Numbered from the stretch's first letter, positions 27,764 to 39,200 are shown. The stretch is DNA of 64,000 bases from Paraferrimonas sedimenticola (GCF_002282855.1 NZ_NRIR01000005.1:62001-126000); one strand, 5' to 3'. Notes: generated by a model not told the origin, from the sequence alone. Made by a program: numbers and translations.

Positions 27764-28311
27764 TTCAACATCTCCTGCAGTAATTTTCGGGCGCGGTGGT
27801 ACTGGGCTTTTGAAGTACCTTCCTGAATGTTCAGCATTTGCGCCACCTCTGTGTGCTTGTAGCCTTCCACCGCGTGTAGCACGAATACCACCCGCGCTTG
27901 TTGAGGCAGCTTAGGCAGCAGCTTGTCGACACCGTTGAAGGTGTTTGGGTCGACGCTGGCCTGCGCCTCGGGAGCGCTGTCCATTGGCACAAAGCGCTGC
28001 CACCAGGTCTTTTGCGCTTTTAGCTTGTTCAAACACAAGTTAACCGTCAGTCGGTGCGCCCAGGTACTAAAGCGACTTTCACCGTTAAACATCGACAGCT
28101 TTTGCCAGATTCGAATAAAGGCGTCTTGGCAAAAGTCCTGAGCTAAATCGGCATCTCCGGCGAGGCGATAACAAAGGGCGTAAATCCGTCCCAAATGAAC
28201 GCGATACAAAGACTGAAAGGCTTGCACGTCACCGCGCTGGGCCGCCTGTATCCATTCGTTTTGTTGTTCTTCGCTGACTTGTGCCTGCGGATTTAGCTGA
28301 GTCACGCTCAC
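27760..28311 (-). CDS. ECF-family RNA polymerase sigma factor
   Basis: A 183-residue sigma factor with only regions 2 and 4. Region 2 covers FQSLYRVHLGRIYALCYRLAGDADLAQDFCQDAFIRIWQKL and the STWAHRLTVNLCLN segment. Region 4 covers LPQQARVVFVLHAVEGYKHTEVAQMLNIQEGTSKAQYHRARKLL. It heads an operon with a membrane anti-sigma-like protein and a DUF4097 protein. This suggests an envelope signal releases the sigma factor. Confidence 0.93.
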   Translation of the reverse strand: MSVTQLNPQAQVSEEQQNEWIQAAQRGDVQAFQSLYRVHLGRIYALCYRLAGDADLAQDFCQDAFIRIWQKLSMFNGESRFSTWAHRLTVNLCLNKLKAQKTWWQRFVPMDSAPEAQASVDPNTFNGVDKLLPKLPQQARVVFVLHAVEGYKHTEVAQMLNIQEGTSKAQYHRARKLLQEMLK

Positions 28312-28398
28312 TGTGCTGTCTCGTGTTGGCTTTGAAAGTAAGACACAGCCAAGTGCAAAAAAGGTTTAAATCTTTTTTGCACTTAGGCGGTTAGGGCT

Positions 28399-29274
28399 TC
28401 AATCCTGCGCTGTCACAGACGGCAGGGTGACGTCTTGCTCGGGCTCGTCAAAGATATCCGGCACAAAGGTCTGAGTGTCCATGGGGGCACGTACATAACC
28501 GGTTTTGTCGATGGGGGGTAGGTCGAGGATCTCGTAAGGGATGTCGTTGTAAGTGACTTGGCTTAGTAGGTGGTTAATGCAGTTTAAGCGCGCCGAGCGC
28601 TTATCGTCGGCCTCTACCACGTACCAAGGGCAGCTCTTGGTGTCCGTGTAGGCCATCATTTGGTCTTTGGCGCGAGAGTACTGCATCCAACGGCTGCGTG
28701 ATTCCAGATCCATCGGGCTGAACTTCCAAGATTTTTCCGGGGTGTGTATGCGCTCTAAAAAGCGCTTTTCTTGCTCTTCGTCGGATACGGAGAACCAGTA
28801 CTTCAACAGAATAATGCCCGAGCGTTGCAGCATGCGTTCAAACTCAGGACAAGAGCGCAAAAACTCTTCGTACTCTTCGTCGGTGCAAAAGCCCATGACC
28901 CGCTCAACACCAGCGCGGTTGTACCAAGAGCGGTCAAATAGGACTATCTCACCGGCACTGGGTAAATGCGCCACGTAGCGCTGGAAGTACCATTGGGTTT
29001 GTTCTTTTTCGGTGGGTTTATCCAGTGCCACCACTCGAACTACCCTATGATTGAGCTTTTCGGTGATGCGCTTGATAACCCCGCCTTTGCCGGCGGCGTC
29101 GCGGCCTTCAAACACCACCACGACTTTCAGCCCTTGCTGCTTAACCCATTGCTGCAGTTTAACCAGTTCGACCTGAAGCGCTTTGAGCTTAGCTTCGTAA
29201 ACCTTTTTGTTGACCTTTTTGGGCTTGTTGTTGGTGCTGTTCTTTGTATTAGCACCGCTGTCGCCATCGCTCAT
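28399..29274 (-). CDS. ppk2: Polyphosphate kinase 2 (PPK2)
   Basis: A 291-residue PPK2-family enzyme that transfers phosphate between polyphosphate and nucleotides. Walker A is FEGRDAAGKGGVIKR (about 55-69), the lid carries DRSWYNRAGVERVMGF, and the KYWFSVSDEEQEKRF segment is typical. Whether it prefers ADP, GDP or AMP cannot be told from this. The first 28 residues are a polar Asn/Lys-rich tail. It stands alone, 60 bp from xseA in the same direction. Confidence 0.92.
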   Translation of the reverse strand: MSDGDSGANTKNSTNNKPKKVNKKVYEAKLKALQVELVKLQQWVKQQGLKVVVVFEGRDAAGKGGVIKRITEKLNHRVVRVVALDKPTEKEQTQWYFQRYVAHLPSAGEIVLFDRSWYNRAGVERVMGFCTDEEYEEFLRSCPEFERMLQRSGIILLKYWFSVSDEEQEKRFLERIHTPEKSWKFSPMDLESRSRWMQYSRAKDQMMAYTDTKSCPWYVVEADDKRSARLNCINHLLSQVTYNDIPYEILDLPPIDKTGYVRAPMDTQTFVPDIFDEPEQDVTLPSVTAQD

Positions 29275-29334
29275 GGGTAACTCCCTGATTTTATTATGCG
29301 CTGTGCCAATACTAGACCAAAATTAGCCCTCTGT

Positions 29335-30675
29335 TTAGTCCGCTTTCACCGCCTTAATTTCCGTTTCTAAGCGGCCGTCGTGTAGCTGTACCGACAGGCC
29401 TTGGCCTGGCTGAACTTGGCTTACCGAACTGACCGGCTGGCCTTGCTCATCACGAGCGATGGCGTAGCCGCGCTCTAGGGTCGCCAGCGGGCTAATGGCT
29501 TGCAATTGCGCCGCCATGGATTGCCATTGCTGGCGCTGGCTGTTGAGCTGAGTGCGCATGGCCTGACCTAAGCGTGGACCCAATTGAGCCAAACGGGTTT
29601 GGGCTAGCGCTATGTCTTGACCCGGATGGCGCTGCATCAGTCGGTGTTGCAGTTGAGTGGTTTGGGCTTGTTGGCTATCCAGTCGACGCTGCATAGCGTG
29701 GGTTAAACGCAACCCCAGTTCGTCAAACTGCTGGCCAATTTGGTTTAAGGCGCGCTCTGGGTGCACCGCGTCTAAGCGATATTGATATTGCAGCAGGGCT
29801 TGTTGGTGTAGGTTGAGCCGCCCCAGTATGCTTTGCTGTAAACGCTGGCGAAGTCCGGTTAACTGCTGCACTTGTGCCGCTTGATCGCCCGAGAGCATCT
29901 CGGCACCCGCAGATGGCGTTGGTGCGCGTACATCCGCCACAAAATCAGCAATGGTGATATCCACCTCGTGGCCCACAGCGCTGATAATCGGCAGCTTTGA
30001 GGTAAAGATAGCGCGGGCCAAACCTTCGTCGTTAAAGCTCCACAAATCTTCTAGTGAACCGCCGCCACGGGTCAGTAGTAAAGCGTCGACCTCGTTGCGC
30101 GCATTGGCGGTTTCAATGGCCGATATCAATTGCGCAGGAGCTAACTCACCCTGCACTGAGGCAGGGTAGATAATCACCCTCATCGATGGTGCACGACGTT
30201 CAAGCACGTGCAATACGTCGCGAATGGCGGCACCGCTGGCGGAAGTAATCACTCCGAGTGTGTGCGGGCGGGGCAGCGGTTGCTTGTGCTCTTGAGCAAA
30301 CAAGCCTTCGCCAGCGAGTTTGAGTTTGAGCTTTTCGAACTCGGCTTTTAAGCGCCCTTCGCCTGAGTCCACCATGTTGCCAACTATCAGCTGATAATCG
30401 CCACGGGGTTCGTACAAGCTGATGTCCGCCTGCACTGTCACCTGTTGCCCGTTTTTCGGGGTGAACGCCACGCGCGAGTTGCGCCCTTTAAACATGGCGC
30501 AGCGCACTTGCGCCTGACTATCTTTAAGACTGAAGTACCAGTGGCCAGAAGCCGGCGCGGCAAAATTGGATATCTCACCGGTAAGCCATATCCGGCCAAT
30601 TTGGCTTTCCAATAACTGACGAACTTGACGGTTTAATTGAGAGACAGATAACAGCGGCGGGCGTTGTGCGCTCAT
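29335..30675 (-). CDS. xseA: Exodeoxyribonuclease VII large subunit
   Basis: A 446-residue subunit of exonuclease VII, which degrades single-stranded DNA from both ends. The N-terminal OB fold has WLTGEISNFAAPASGHWYFSLKD. The catalytic core includes GVITSASGAAIRDVLHVLERR, LLTRGGGSLEDLWSFNDE and SAVGHEVDITIADFVADVRAPTPS. A long coiled-coil rich in Gln follows, for the XseB subunits. It is divergent from guaB as in E. coli. Confidence 0.96.
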   Translation of the reverse strand: MSAQRPPLLSVSQLNRQVRQLLESQIGRIWLTGEISNFAAPASGHWYFSLKDSQAQVRCAMFKGRNSRVAFTPKNGQQVTVQADISLYEPRGDYQLIVGNMVDSGEGRLKAEFEKLKLKLAGEGLFAQEHKQPLPRPHTLGVITSASGAAIRDVLHVLERRAPSMRVIIYPASVQGELAPAQLISAIETANARNEVDALLLTRGGGSLEDLWSFNDEGLARAIFTSKLPIISAVGHEVDITIADFVADVRAPTPSAGAEMLSGDQAAQVQQLTGLRQRLQQSILGRLNLHQQALLQYQYRLDAVHPERALNQIGQQFDELGLRLTHAMQRRLDSQQAQTTQLQHRLMQRHPGQDIALAQTRLAQLGPRLGQAMRTQLNSQRQQWQSMAAQLQAISPLATLERGYAIARDEQGQPVSSVSQVQPGQGLSVQLHDGRLETEIKAVKAD

Positions 30676-30711
30676 GGATAAAAAACTTTATAAGAATTGT
30701 CCGATTTGGCG

Positions 30712-30740
30712 TTTACTCTATCACAGTTGCAAGGTAGAAT
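30712..30740 (+). promoter_or_regulatory. Likely guaB promoter
   Basis: TTTACT (30712-30717) and TAGAAT (30735-30740) are separated by 17 bp, a near-consensus sigma-70 arrangement in the guaB-xseA intergenic space. No PurR box was seen. Confidence 0.5.
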
Positions 30741-30783
30741 GCGCCCGCAACAAGTTAAACCCTAATTAGGTGGAATGTTGCAC

Positions 30784-32247
30784 ATGCTAAGACTTAAAAA
30801 AGAAGCTCTAACCTTTGATGACGTATTGCTGGTTCCAGCGCACTCAACCGTTCTCCCTAATACTGCCAATCTGAAAACTCGCCTGACCAAAAGCATTGAA
30901 TTGAACGTGCCTATGGTATCAGCGGCGATGGATACCGTTACTGAAGCCCGTTTGGCAATTGCCATGGCGCAAGAAGGCGGCGTTGGTTTTATTCACAAAA
31001 ACATGAGCATCGAAGCCCAGGTGGCCGAAGTTCGCAAAGTGAAGAAGTACGAAGCGGGCGTTGTTCAAGACCCAATCACTGTTACCCCGGATATCACTAT
31101 CGCCGAATTGAAGCGACTGACTGACAGCAATGGTTTTGCTGGCTACCCAGTAGTAACAAACGACGGTGAGATCGTGGGTATCATTACCGGACGTGACACG
31201 CGTTTTGTGACCGACCTGACTCAAACCGTTGAACAAGTGATGACGCCAAAAGAGCGTTTGGTCACTGTTAAAGAAGGCACTTCGCTGGATGAAACCCGTG
31301 GATTGATGCAAGCCCACCGCATCGAGAAAATTCTAGTGGTTAGCGATGACTTCCGCCTAAAAGGCATGATCACGGTTAAAGATTTCGAAAAAGCCGAGCG
31401 CAAGCCAAACGCTTGTAAAGACGAGCTAGGTCGTCTGCGCGTAGGTGCAGCCGTTGGTGCTGGTGCTGGTAACGAAGAGCGCGTTGATGCGCTGGTTGCT
31501 GCCGGTGTCGACGTACTACTTATCGACAGCTCCCACGGTCACTCGGAAGGCGTACTGCAACGCATTCGCGCCACTCGTGAAAAGTACCCAGAATTGCAAA
31601 TCGTTGGTGGTAACGTAGCCACTGGCGCTGGTGCTCTGGCACTGGCCGAAGCTGGCGTAAGCGCGGTTAAAGTCGGTATTGGCCCAGGTTCAATTTGTAC
31701 CACTCGCATCGTGACGGGTGTTGGTGTTCCTCAAATCACTGCTATCTCTGATGCGGTTGAAGCGGTTAAGCACCTAGACATTCCAGTGATTGCCGACGGT
31801 GGCGTTCGCTTTAGTGGCGACTTGTCTAAAGCCATTGCCGCTGGCGCCTCGTGCGTTATGGCGGGCTCTATGTTTGCCGGTACCGACGAAGCTCCTGGTG
31901 AAACAGTTCTATACCAAGGTCGTGCCTACAAGTCATACCGTGGCATGGGTAGCCTAGGCGCGATGAGTCAAGGTTCATCTGACCGTTACTTCCAGTCAGA
32001 CAACGCCGCTGACAAGTTGGTGCCAGAAGGCATCGAAGGCCGTGTACCTTACAAAGGCAAGCTCAAAGAAATCATTCACCAGCAAATGGGCGGTCTGCGC
32101 TCATGCATGGGATTGACCGGCTGTGGCACCATCGACGAGCTTCGCACCAAGGCGGAATTCGTTAAGGTTACCTCGGCAGGTATGGGTGAGTCGCACGTTC
32201 ACGACGTGAAGATCACCAAAGAAGCCCCGAACTACCGTTTAGGTTAA
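30784..32247 (+). CDS. guaB: Inosine-5'-monophosphate dehydrogenase
   Basis: Oxidises IMP to XMP with NAD+, the committed step to guanine nucleotides. ATG 30784 ([16 protein letters not shown]) gives 487 residues against 488 in E. coli and lies 10 bp after TAGGTGGA; ATG 30775 is too close to that site. The catalytic loop is [10 protein letters not shown] with Cys305, and two CBS domains occupy roughly residues 90-205. Followed by guaA. Confidence 0.97.
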   Translation: MLRLKKEALTFDDVLLVPAHSTVLPNTANLKTRLTKSIELNVPMVSAAMDTVTEARLAIAMAQEGGVGFIHKNMSIEAQVAEVRKVKKYEAGVVQDPITVTPDITIAELKRLTDSNGFAGYPVVTNDGEIVGIITGRDTRFVTDLTQTVEQVMTPKERLVTVKEGTSLDETRGLMQAHRIEKILVVSDDFRLKGMITVKDFEKAERKPNACKDELGRLRVGAAVGAGAGNEERVDALVAAGVDVLLIDSSHGHSEGVLQRIRATREKYPELQIVGGNVATGAGALALAEAGVSAVKVGIGPGSICTTRIVTGVGVPQITAISDAVEAVKHLDIPVIADGGVRFSGDLSKAIAAGASCVMAGSMFAGTDEAPGETVLYQGRAYKSYRGMGSLGAMSQGSSDRYFQSDNAADKLVPEGIEGRVPYKGKLKEIIHQQMGGLRSCMGLTGCGTIDELRTKAEFVKVTSAGMGESHVHDVKITKEAPNYRLG

Positions 32248-32260
32248 GCCTAAACCCAAT

Positions 32261-32288
32261 AAGGCAGCTGCGGCTGCCTTATTTAATT
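32261..32288 (+). terminator. Weak hairpin between guaB and guaA
   Basis: AAGGCAGC pairs with GCTGCCTT across TGCG and is followed by an A/T-rich but T-poor tail. It may give partial termination, so guaA could be expressed at a lower level than guaB. Confidence 0.5.
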
Positions 32289-32331
32289 ACACCAAATAAA
32301 TAGCAACGCACTGCATATTACAGGAACGTCA

Positions 32332-33909
32332 ATGAGCAACATCCATGACCAGCGCATTCTGATTTTGGACTTCGGTTCGCAATACACCCAGCTAATCGCC
32401 CGCCGCATTCGCGAAATCGGTGTTTACTGTGAGTTGTGGGCCTGGGACGTGTCAGAACAAGACATTAAAGGCTTTCAGCCTGACGGTATTATCCTAGCCG
32501 GTGGCCCAGAGTCTGTGACTCAAGCGGGTTCACCTCGTGCACCAGAGTACGTGTTTAACGCTGGTGTCCCTGTGCTGGGTATCTGCTACGGCATGCAAAC
32601 AATGTCTGAGCAGCTTGGCGGTAAAGTGATTCAAGGTGTGGGCGAGGGCGAGTTTGGCTACGCTCAGGTTGAAATGCTGACCGAGTCTCGTCTGTTTGCT
32701 CAAATCGAAGACGCCATCAGCGCTGATGGCAAGCCATTGTTAGACGTGTGGATGAGCCACGGCGACAAGGTATCGGCCATTCCTGAAGGCTTTAGCCGTG
32801 TGGCTAAGACCGACACCTGCGAATTCGCGGCAATGGCCAACGAAGACAAGGGTTTTTACGGCGTTCAATTCCACCCAGAAGTGACTCACACCCGTCAGGG
32901 CAAGCGCATGCTAGAGCACTTCGTGCTGGATATCTGTGGCTGTGAAGCGACTTGGACTTCCGCCAACATCATCGAAGACGCGGTTGCTCGTATTAAAGAG
33001 CAAGTGGGCGATGACGAAGTGGTATTGGGTCTATCTGGTGGTGTGGATTCCTCAGTAACTGCCATGCTGCTGCACCGCGCGATTGGCGACAAGCTGACCT
33101 GTGTATTTGTGGATAACGGTTTGCTGCGCTTGAACGAAGGTCAGCAAGTGATGGATATGTTTGGCGATCACTTCGGTCTGAATATCATCCACGTAGACGC
33201 GGAGAATCGCTTCTTAGACCGTTTGGCCGGTGAAGCGGATCCTGAAGCTAAGCGTAAGATCATTGGTCACGTGTTCGTTGAGATCTTCGACGAAGAAGCG
33301 AGCAAGCTGGTTAACGCTAAGTGGCTAGCTCAAGGCACCATTTACCCAGACGTGATTGAGTCTGCCGGTGCTAAAACCGGTAAGGCGCATGTGATTAAGT
33401 CGCACCACAACGTAGGTGGTCTGCCAGAAGACATGGAGTTGGGTCTGGTTGAGCCGCTTAAAGAGCTGTTTAAAGACGAAGTTCGCAAAGTGGGCCTAGA
33501 GCTTGGTCTGCCGTACGACATGCTATACCGCCACCCATTCCCAGGACCTGGTTTAGGTGTTCGCGTACTGGGCGAAGTAAAGAAAGAGTACTGCGACTTG
33601 TTGCGTCGCGCCGATGCGATTTTCATTGAAGAACTGCACGCTGCTGACCTGTACCACAAGGTATCGCAAGCCTTTACCGTGTTCTTGCCGGTTCGTAGCG
33701 TAGGTGTCATGGGCGATGGCCGTAAGTACGATTGGGTTGTATCCCTTCGTGCGGTGGAAACCATCGACTTTATGACCGCTCACTGGGCGCACCTGCCATA
33801 TGACTTCCTGGGCAAAGTGTCGAACCGTATCATCAATGAAATCGACGGCATCAGCCGCGTGGTGTACGACATCTCAGGTAAGCCACCGGCTACCATCGAG
33901 TGGGAATAA
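32332..33909 (+). CDS. guaA: GMP synthase (glutamine-hydrolysing)
   Basis: A 525-residue bifunctional enzyme making GMP from XMP. The N-terminal amidotransferase has Cys85 in GICYGMQ and the FHPEVTH His/Glu pair. The synthetase has the P-loop-like [11 protein letters not shown]. The C-terminal dimer domain ends in KPPATIEWE as in E. coli. It lies 84 bp after guaB and 4 bp before tadA. Confidence 0.97.
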   Translation: MSNIHDQRILILDFGSQYTQLIARRIREIGVYCELWAWDVSEQDIKGFQPDGIILAGGPESVTQAGSPRAPEYVFNAGVPVLGICYGMQTMSEQLGGKVIQGVGEGEFGYAQVEMLTESRLFAQIEDAISADGKPLLDVWMSHGDKVSAIPEGFSRVAKTDTCEFAAMANEDKGFYGVQFHPEVTHTRQGKRMLEHFVLDICGCEATWTSANIIEDAVARIKEQVGDDEVVLGLSGGVDSSVTAMLLHRAIGDKLTCVFVDNGLLRLNEGQQVMDMFGDHFGLNIIHVDAENRFLDRLAGEADPEAKRKIIGHVFVEIFDEEASKLVNAKWLAQGTIYPDVIESAGAKTGKAHVIKSHHNVGGLPEDMELGLVEPLKELFKDEVRKVGLELGLPYDMLYRHPFPGPGLGVRVLGEVKKEYCDLLRRADAIFIEELHAADLYHKVSQAFTVFLPVRSVGVMGDGRKYDWVVSLRAVETIDFMTAHWAHLPYDFLGKVSNRIINEIDGISRVVYDISGKPPATIEWE

Positions 33910-33913
33910 CCCC

Positions 33914-34423
33914 TTGAGCCAAGACACCCAAAGCCAAATCGACCAGCGCTGGATGGCGAAAGCCATGGCGCTGGCCGAACAAGCACAAGCCTTGGGTGAA
34001 GTGCCGGTTGGTGCTGTGCTGGTTAAAGACGACCAGTGCATTGCCACCGGCATTAATCGTTCGATTGTGGATCACAATGCCACTGGGCACGCCGAGATCC
34101 AATGTCTGCAGCAAGCCGGTCAGGCGCTGCAAAACTATCGCCTCATTGATACGACTTTGTACGTGACCCTAGAGCCTTGCCCCATGTGCGCAGGCGCAAT
34201 TGTGCACGCCCGCGTTGGCCGCGTGGTATTTGGCGCGTACGATCAAAAGACAGGTGCTGCCGGTAGCGTGATGGACCTGTTGAGCGACACTCGCCTCAAC
34301 CATCAACCTCAAGTCGATGGTGGCGTGTTAGAAGCGGAATGTGGCGAACAGTTGTCTAACTTCTTTAAGATGCGACGCGCTGAGAAAAAAGCTTTAAAAC
34401 AGGCGCTTAAGTCGAAAATCTAA
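33914..34423 (+). CDS. tadA: tRNA-specific adenosine deaminase TadA
   Basis: Converts the wobble adenosine of tRNA-Arg(ACG) to inosine. From TTG 33914 the protein has 169 residues. The zinc ligands and proton shuttle are His59 and Glu61 in GHAEIQ, and Cys89 and Cys92 in PCPMCAGA. The next ATG (33953) would cut conserved N-terminal residues that align with E. coli TadA (DQRWMAKAMALA), so the TTG start four bases after guaA is preferred, suggesting coupling. It is followed by mltF on the other strand. Confidence 0.93.
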   Translation: MSQDTQSQIDQRWMAKAMALAEQAQALGEVPVGAVLVKDDQCIATGINRSIVDHNATGHAEIQCLQQAGQALQNYRLIDTTLYVTLEPCPMCAGAIVHARVGRVVFGAYDQKTGAAGSVMDLLSDTRLNHQPQVDGGVLEAECGEQLSNFFKMRRAEKKALKQALKSKI

Positions 34424-34426
34424 AGC

Positions 34427-34555
34427 CTACACCATGCCCGGTGAAGCGTTTTTCTTGGATTGAGTGGTTAAGAACCACTTGCTGCGATTAATGTTCTTGA
34501 TATGACTGAGTTTGCGGGTGGCGCGGCGTCGTGCCGCTAAATTGGTTTTCTTCAT
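34427..34555 (-). CDS. Possible small basic protein
   Basis: A 42-codon frame starting MKKTNLAARRRATRKL and ending KKNASPGMV, strongly basic. ATG 34555 is preceded by a convincing AGAGGT ribosome binding site at normal spacing. No family was recognised. It occupies most of the 300-bp gap between tadA and mltF and ends three bases from the tadA stop. It could be a real small protein or a chance frame in a 3' region. Confidence 0.4.
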   Translation of the reverse strand: MKKTNLAARRRATRKLSHIKNINRSKWFLTTQSKKNASPGMV

Positions 34556-34725
34556 TTCTACCTCTATTGCTCTTCTATTGTGTTTATTGTGTTGTTTTCC
34601 TTCTAATGGCCAAATCACTTTGGTCTCACTGATAAGAGTCACTATAACAACCAAAGTTCATTACAAGCTAATGACAGAGTGTAAATCTGTGTTGCGCTTC
34701 CGCTAAATAAGCGAAAGTTTGAGCA

Positions 34726-36135
34726 CTACAGCGCAGTATTGGCGGATTCGGGAATGGCTTGTGGCTCACTGAGATCAACCGATTGCTGCGCTTGTTGTTG
34801 CTCGTGAGTATGGAAGTACACAAGTGTGTCGTAGTAGCGACGAATGTTTTCTACGTAGTGCAGCGCCTCATTACCTCGGGCATAGCCGTATTTCAGGTGT
34901 TTGTAATGCTTGCGCTGTTGTAGAAGGGGCAGAACCTGTTTGACGTCAGCCCAAGCGGACGGGTTAAGCCCTCGTTTCTCGGCTAATACTCGTGCGTCTT
35001 CCATGTGGCCAAAGCCAATGTTGTAGGCCGCTAGCGCAAACCACAAACGCTCGGGCTCGGGAATTGAGTCGGGCATGCGCTCGACCAACTGATTGATATA
35101 GGCAGCACCACCGCGAATGCTCTGTTCGGCGTCCAAGCGGTTGGTCACCCCCACTTGTTTGGCCGTCGGCAGAGTTAGCATCATCATACCGCGCACTCCG
35201 GTGGGCGATTTGGCCAGCGGTCGCCAGTGCGATTCTTGATAGCTGATGGCGGCAATTTTGCGCCAATCAATATCACCGGCGTATTGCTCAAACCAATTCT
35301 GGTACTTTGGCAGCGTCTGTTGAATGGCGCGAATAAAGGCGCGAGTGTCGACGTAATCAAAGCCTTTGACGTGGCCAAAGTATTTCTCGCGAAGGTGGGG
35401 CAGGTGATCGCTTTGGGTTTGCCAAAAGTCGAGTACTTGGCTTATCAATAAATCGCTGCCATTGGGCGCGAACATCCAGCCCACCGCCTGTTGTTCTTTA
35501 ATCACAAAGGCGGTTCTTAGCTGAGGGTTTAGGCGGCGGTTGAGCTGCAGCATGCGCGAATCAGCCAAGGTATAGCTAAGCGAGCCGTCGGCCACCATGG
35601 TTAGTAGTTGGTCTGGGTCGTGCTGATCAGAAACCTGCCATTGCAGCTGTGGGTGGTCGAGCTGATTCAGAAGCTCAGCATGGGATGAGCGCTCAGCCAC
35701 CATCAGTTTGCCATTGACGTCGTTGAGGTTGCGCGGTCGCCAGTCTTCGGTTCGATACACCAGCAAAATATCGGTGAAATACAGTGGTGGGCCAAACAAA
35801 AAGCGCTTGCTGCGAAGGTCGGTGTAGCCCATACCAGCAGCCACCAAATCCAGCTTGCCCGTGGCCAAATCGTCAAGCATATGATCCAAAGTTTCGTAAA
35901 CTTTGAGCTCTAAACGGCGGTCGATGTGGTTGGCAAATGCTTGAACTAACTCAAAATCGAAGCCACTGGCTTGGCCGTCCAGACGCAAATAGGTCGCCGG
36001 CCCACTGGTAGTACCCACCAGTAGCGGCTCACCTTGCATCGAAGACGCTATTTCATCTGCTGAAATCTGGGTGTTTTGAGGTTGGCAAGCACTTACAAAG
36101 CCCAGCAGAGTCAATGTGATAACCAGTCGAATCAT
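34726..36135 (-). CDS. mltF: Membrane-bound lytic transglycosylase MltF
   Basis: A 469-residue lipoprotein enzyme cleaving peptidoglycan glycan strands. The lipobox is VSAC (Cys17). Residues about 35-265 form a solute-binding-protein-like regulatory domain. The C-terminal SLT domain carries the catalytic Glu in ISYQESHW and the GVRGMMMLT motif. It sits divergent from purL, as in E. coli. The Gln-rich tail after residue 445 is extra. Confidence 0.95.
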   Translation of the reverse strand: MIRLVITLTLLGFVSACQPQNTQISADEIASSMQGEPLLVGTTSGPATYLRLDGQASGFDFELVQAFANHIDRRLELKVYETLDHMLDDLATGKLDLVAAGMGYTDLRSKRFLFGPPLYFTDILLVYRTEDWRPRNLNDVNGKLMVAERSSHAELLNQLDHPQLQWQVSDQHDPDQLLTMVADGSLSYTLADSRMLQLNRRLNPQLRTAFVIKEQQAVGWMFAPNGSDLLISQVLDFWQTQSDHLPHLREKYFGHVKGFDYVDTRAFIRAIQQTLPKYQNWFEQYAGDIDWRKIAAISYQESHWRPLAKSPTGVRGMMMLTLPTAKQVGVTNRLDAEQSIRGGAAYINQLVERMPDSIPEPERLWFALAAYNIGFGHMEDARVLAEKRGLNPSAWADVKQVLPLLQQRKHYKHLKYGYARGNEALHYVENIRRYYDTLVYFHTHEQQQAQQSVDLSEPQAIPESANTAL

Positions 36136-36278
36136 GCAGTTCCTATCGGCGATGACTAACCTTTGTTATACCACATTAGAAAAGCCTTGTACGGCGAGCT
36201 TTTTTGATGATTTATTAGCGCCAAATCTCTATAATGGCGCGCAACTTTCACATACTTCCAATCATAAGGTGAACTGAC

Positions 36279-39200
36279 GTGTTTGAGATCCTGCGCGGAG
36301 CCCCGGCTCTATCTGCGTTTCGGGTGGCTCAACTGGTAAAATCTTGCCAACAAGCTGACCTGCCTGTAACTGACATTTACGCCGAATTCCTCCATTTTGC
36401 CGACCTCTCTCAGCCTTTAAGCAGCGAGCACGCTGCCCAACTGGACAAAATCCTAACCTATGGCCCAGCCATCGAAGCCCACGAGCCGCAAGGCACGCTG
36501 GTGTTAGTGACCCCACGTCCAGGTACCATTTCACCTTGGTCTTCAAAAGCCACCGACATTGCTCACAACTGTGGCCTAAACGAAATTAAGCGTTTAGAGC
36601 GCGGTATCGCTTACTACATTTCAGCGGAGCGCGAGCTTAGCCAAGATGAGTACCAGGCCGTTGCCGCACTGCTGCACGACCGCATGATGGAAAGAGTGTT
36701 TACTGCTGCCGAGCAAGCACAAGCCTTGTTCTTCGACACCGACCCAGGCGAGCTGAAATCGGTGAACGTACTGGGTGAAGGCCGTCGCGCGCTAGAGGTG
36801 GCCAACCTTGAGTTGGGCTTGGCGCTGGCTGCTGACGAGATTGACTACTTGGTTGAGAACTTCGTCAAATTGGGGCGCAACCCGCACGATATTGAGCTGA
36901 TGATGTTTGCTCAGGCCAACTCAGAGCACTGTCGTCACAAGATTTTTAACGCCGATTGGACCATTGATGGCGTAGAACAGCCCAAGTCGCTGTTCAAAAT
37001 GATCAAAAACACCTTTGAGCACACCGCTGACCACGTACTGTCAGCCTACAAAGACAACGCGGCTGTGATGGAAGGTTCTAACGCCGGTCGTTTCTTTGCC
37101 GATGCTAAAGACGGTGTGTATCGCTACCACAGCGAGCCGGTGCACATTCTAATGAAGGTCGAAACTCACAACCACCCAACCGCCATTAGCCCATACCCAG
37201 GTGCTGCGACCGGTTCTGGCGGTGAAATTCGCGACGAAGGCGCGACTGGCCGTGGTTCTAAGCCAAAAGCTGGCCTGACTGGCTTTACCGTTTCTAACCT
37301 ACAAATTCCTGGCATGGAGCAACCTTGGGAAAGCGACTACGGTCGTCCGGGTCGTATTGTTTCTGCGCTGGATATTATGATTGAAGGCCCACTAGGTGGC
37401 GCGGCGTTTAACAACGAGTTTGGCCGTCCAGCGCTTCTGGGTTACTTCCGTACTTACGAGCAAGAAGTTTCTAGCCACAACGGTATCGAAGTGCGCGGCT
37501 ACCACAAGCCAATCATGTTGGCCGGTGGTCTGGGTAACATTCGCGACGAGCACGTACAAAAAGGCGAGATTAGCGTTGGCGCTAAGCTGATTGTACTGGG
37601 CGGTCCTGCAATGAACATCGGCCTAGGTGGCGGTGCGGCATCGTCAATGGCCTCAGGCCAGTCGTCAGAAGATTTGGACTTTGCATCGGTTCAGCGTGAG
37701 AACCCAGAGATTGAGCGTCGTTGTCAGGAAGTGATCGACCGCTGCTGGCAGCTAGGCGATGACAACCCAATTTTGTTTATCCACGATGTGGGCGCTGGTG
37801 GTCTGTCGAATGCCTTCCCTGAGCTGGTAGACGACGGCGGTCGCGGTGGTGACTTTGAGCTTCGCAACGTCCCTTGTGACGAGCGCGGCATGAGCCCGTT
37901 AGAGATTTGGTGTAACGAGTCGCAAGAGCGCTACGTAATGGCAGTCGCGCCAGAGCGTTTGGCCGATTTCGACGCGATTTGTAAGCGTGAGCGCGCCCCT
38001 TACGCGGTCGTGGGTACTGCTACCGAAGAGCGTCACTTGAGCCTGACCGACGAGCACTTTGATAACAAGCCAATCGACATGCCGCTTGAGGTGCTGCTAG
38101 GTAAGCCGCCTAAGATGCACCGTGATGTGGCCACTACTCAAGCGGATACCAAGCCGTTTGACACCTCAGCGGTTGACGTGAAAGACGCGGTTCGTCGTTT
38201 GATGCGCCTGCCGACCATCGCCGAGAAGACTTTCCTAATTACCATTGGTGACCGTACCGTTACCGGTATGGTGGCACAGGACCAAATGGTTGGTCGTCAC
38301 CAGATCCCTGTTGCGGATTGCGCGGTAACCACTACCAGCTTTGACACCTACCACGGTGAAGCCATGGCCATGGGTGAGCGTACCCCATTGGCACTGCTTA
38401 ACTACGGTGCCTCTGCGCGTATGGCAGTGGCAGAGTCGATTACCAACATCGCTGCGACCGACATTGGTTCGTTCAAGCGCATCAAGCTGTCGGCGAACTG
38501 GATGGCCGCTGCCGGTCACCCAGGCGAAGACGCCGGTCTTTACGAAGCGGTAAAAGCCGTGGGTGAAGAGCTGTGTCCTGCACTGGATATCACCATTCCA
38601 GTGGGCAAAGACTCTATGTCGATGAAGACTGCTTGGACTGATGACAATGGCGTGGACAAAGCGGTAACCGCACCACTGAGCTTGGTGATTACCTCGTTTG
38701 CTCGCGTTGAAGACGTGCGCAAGACAGTGACTCCGGAAATTCGCACCGATAAGGGCGAGACCCGCCTGATGTTGCTTGACCTAGGTCTTGGCCAAAACCG
38801 CGTCGGCGGTTCGTGTCTGACTCAGGTGTACGGCGAGCTAGGCCAAAACGCACCAGATTTGGATAAGCCAGAATTGCTGCGCGGCTTCTTTGACGTAATT
38901 CAGCAGTTGGTTGCTGAAGGCAAGCTAATTGCTTACCACGACCGTTCTGACGGTGGTCTATACACCACCTTGGCTGAAATGGCGTTTACTGCCAAAGTTG
39001 GCATGGACATCGACCTGGCCGGCATGGTTGGCGACGATGCTCGTCGTTTGTTCAACGAAGAGCTAGGTGCGGTTATCCAAGTCGCTGCTGATGACGTGGC
39101 TTACGTTCAACAGCTACTCGAGAAAGCCGGTATTGCTGATACAGGTCGCGTTCTAGGTGGTATCACTGTAGGTGACCGTATAGTGATCCGCGATGGCGAG

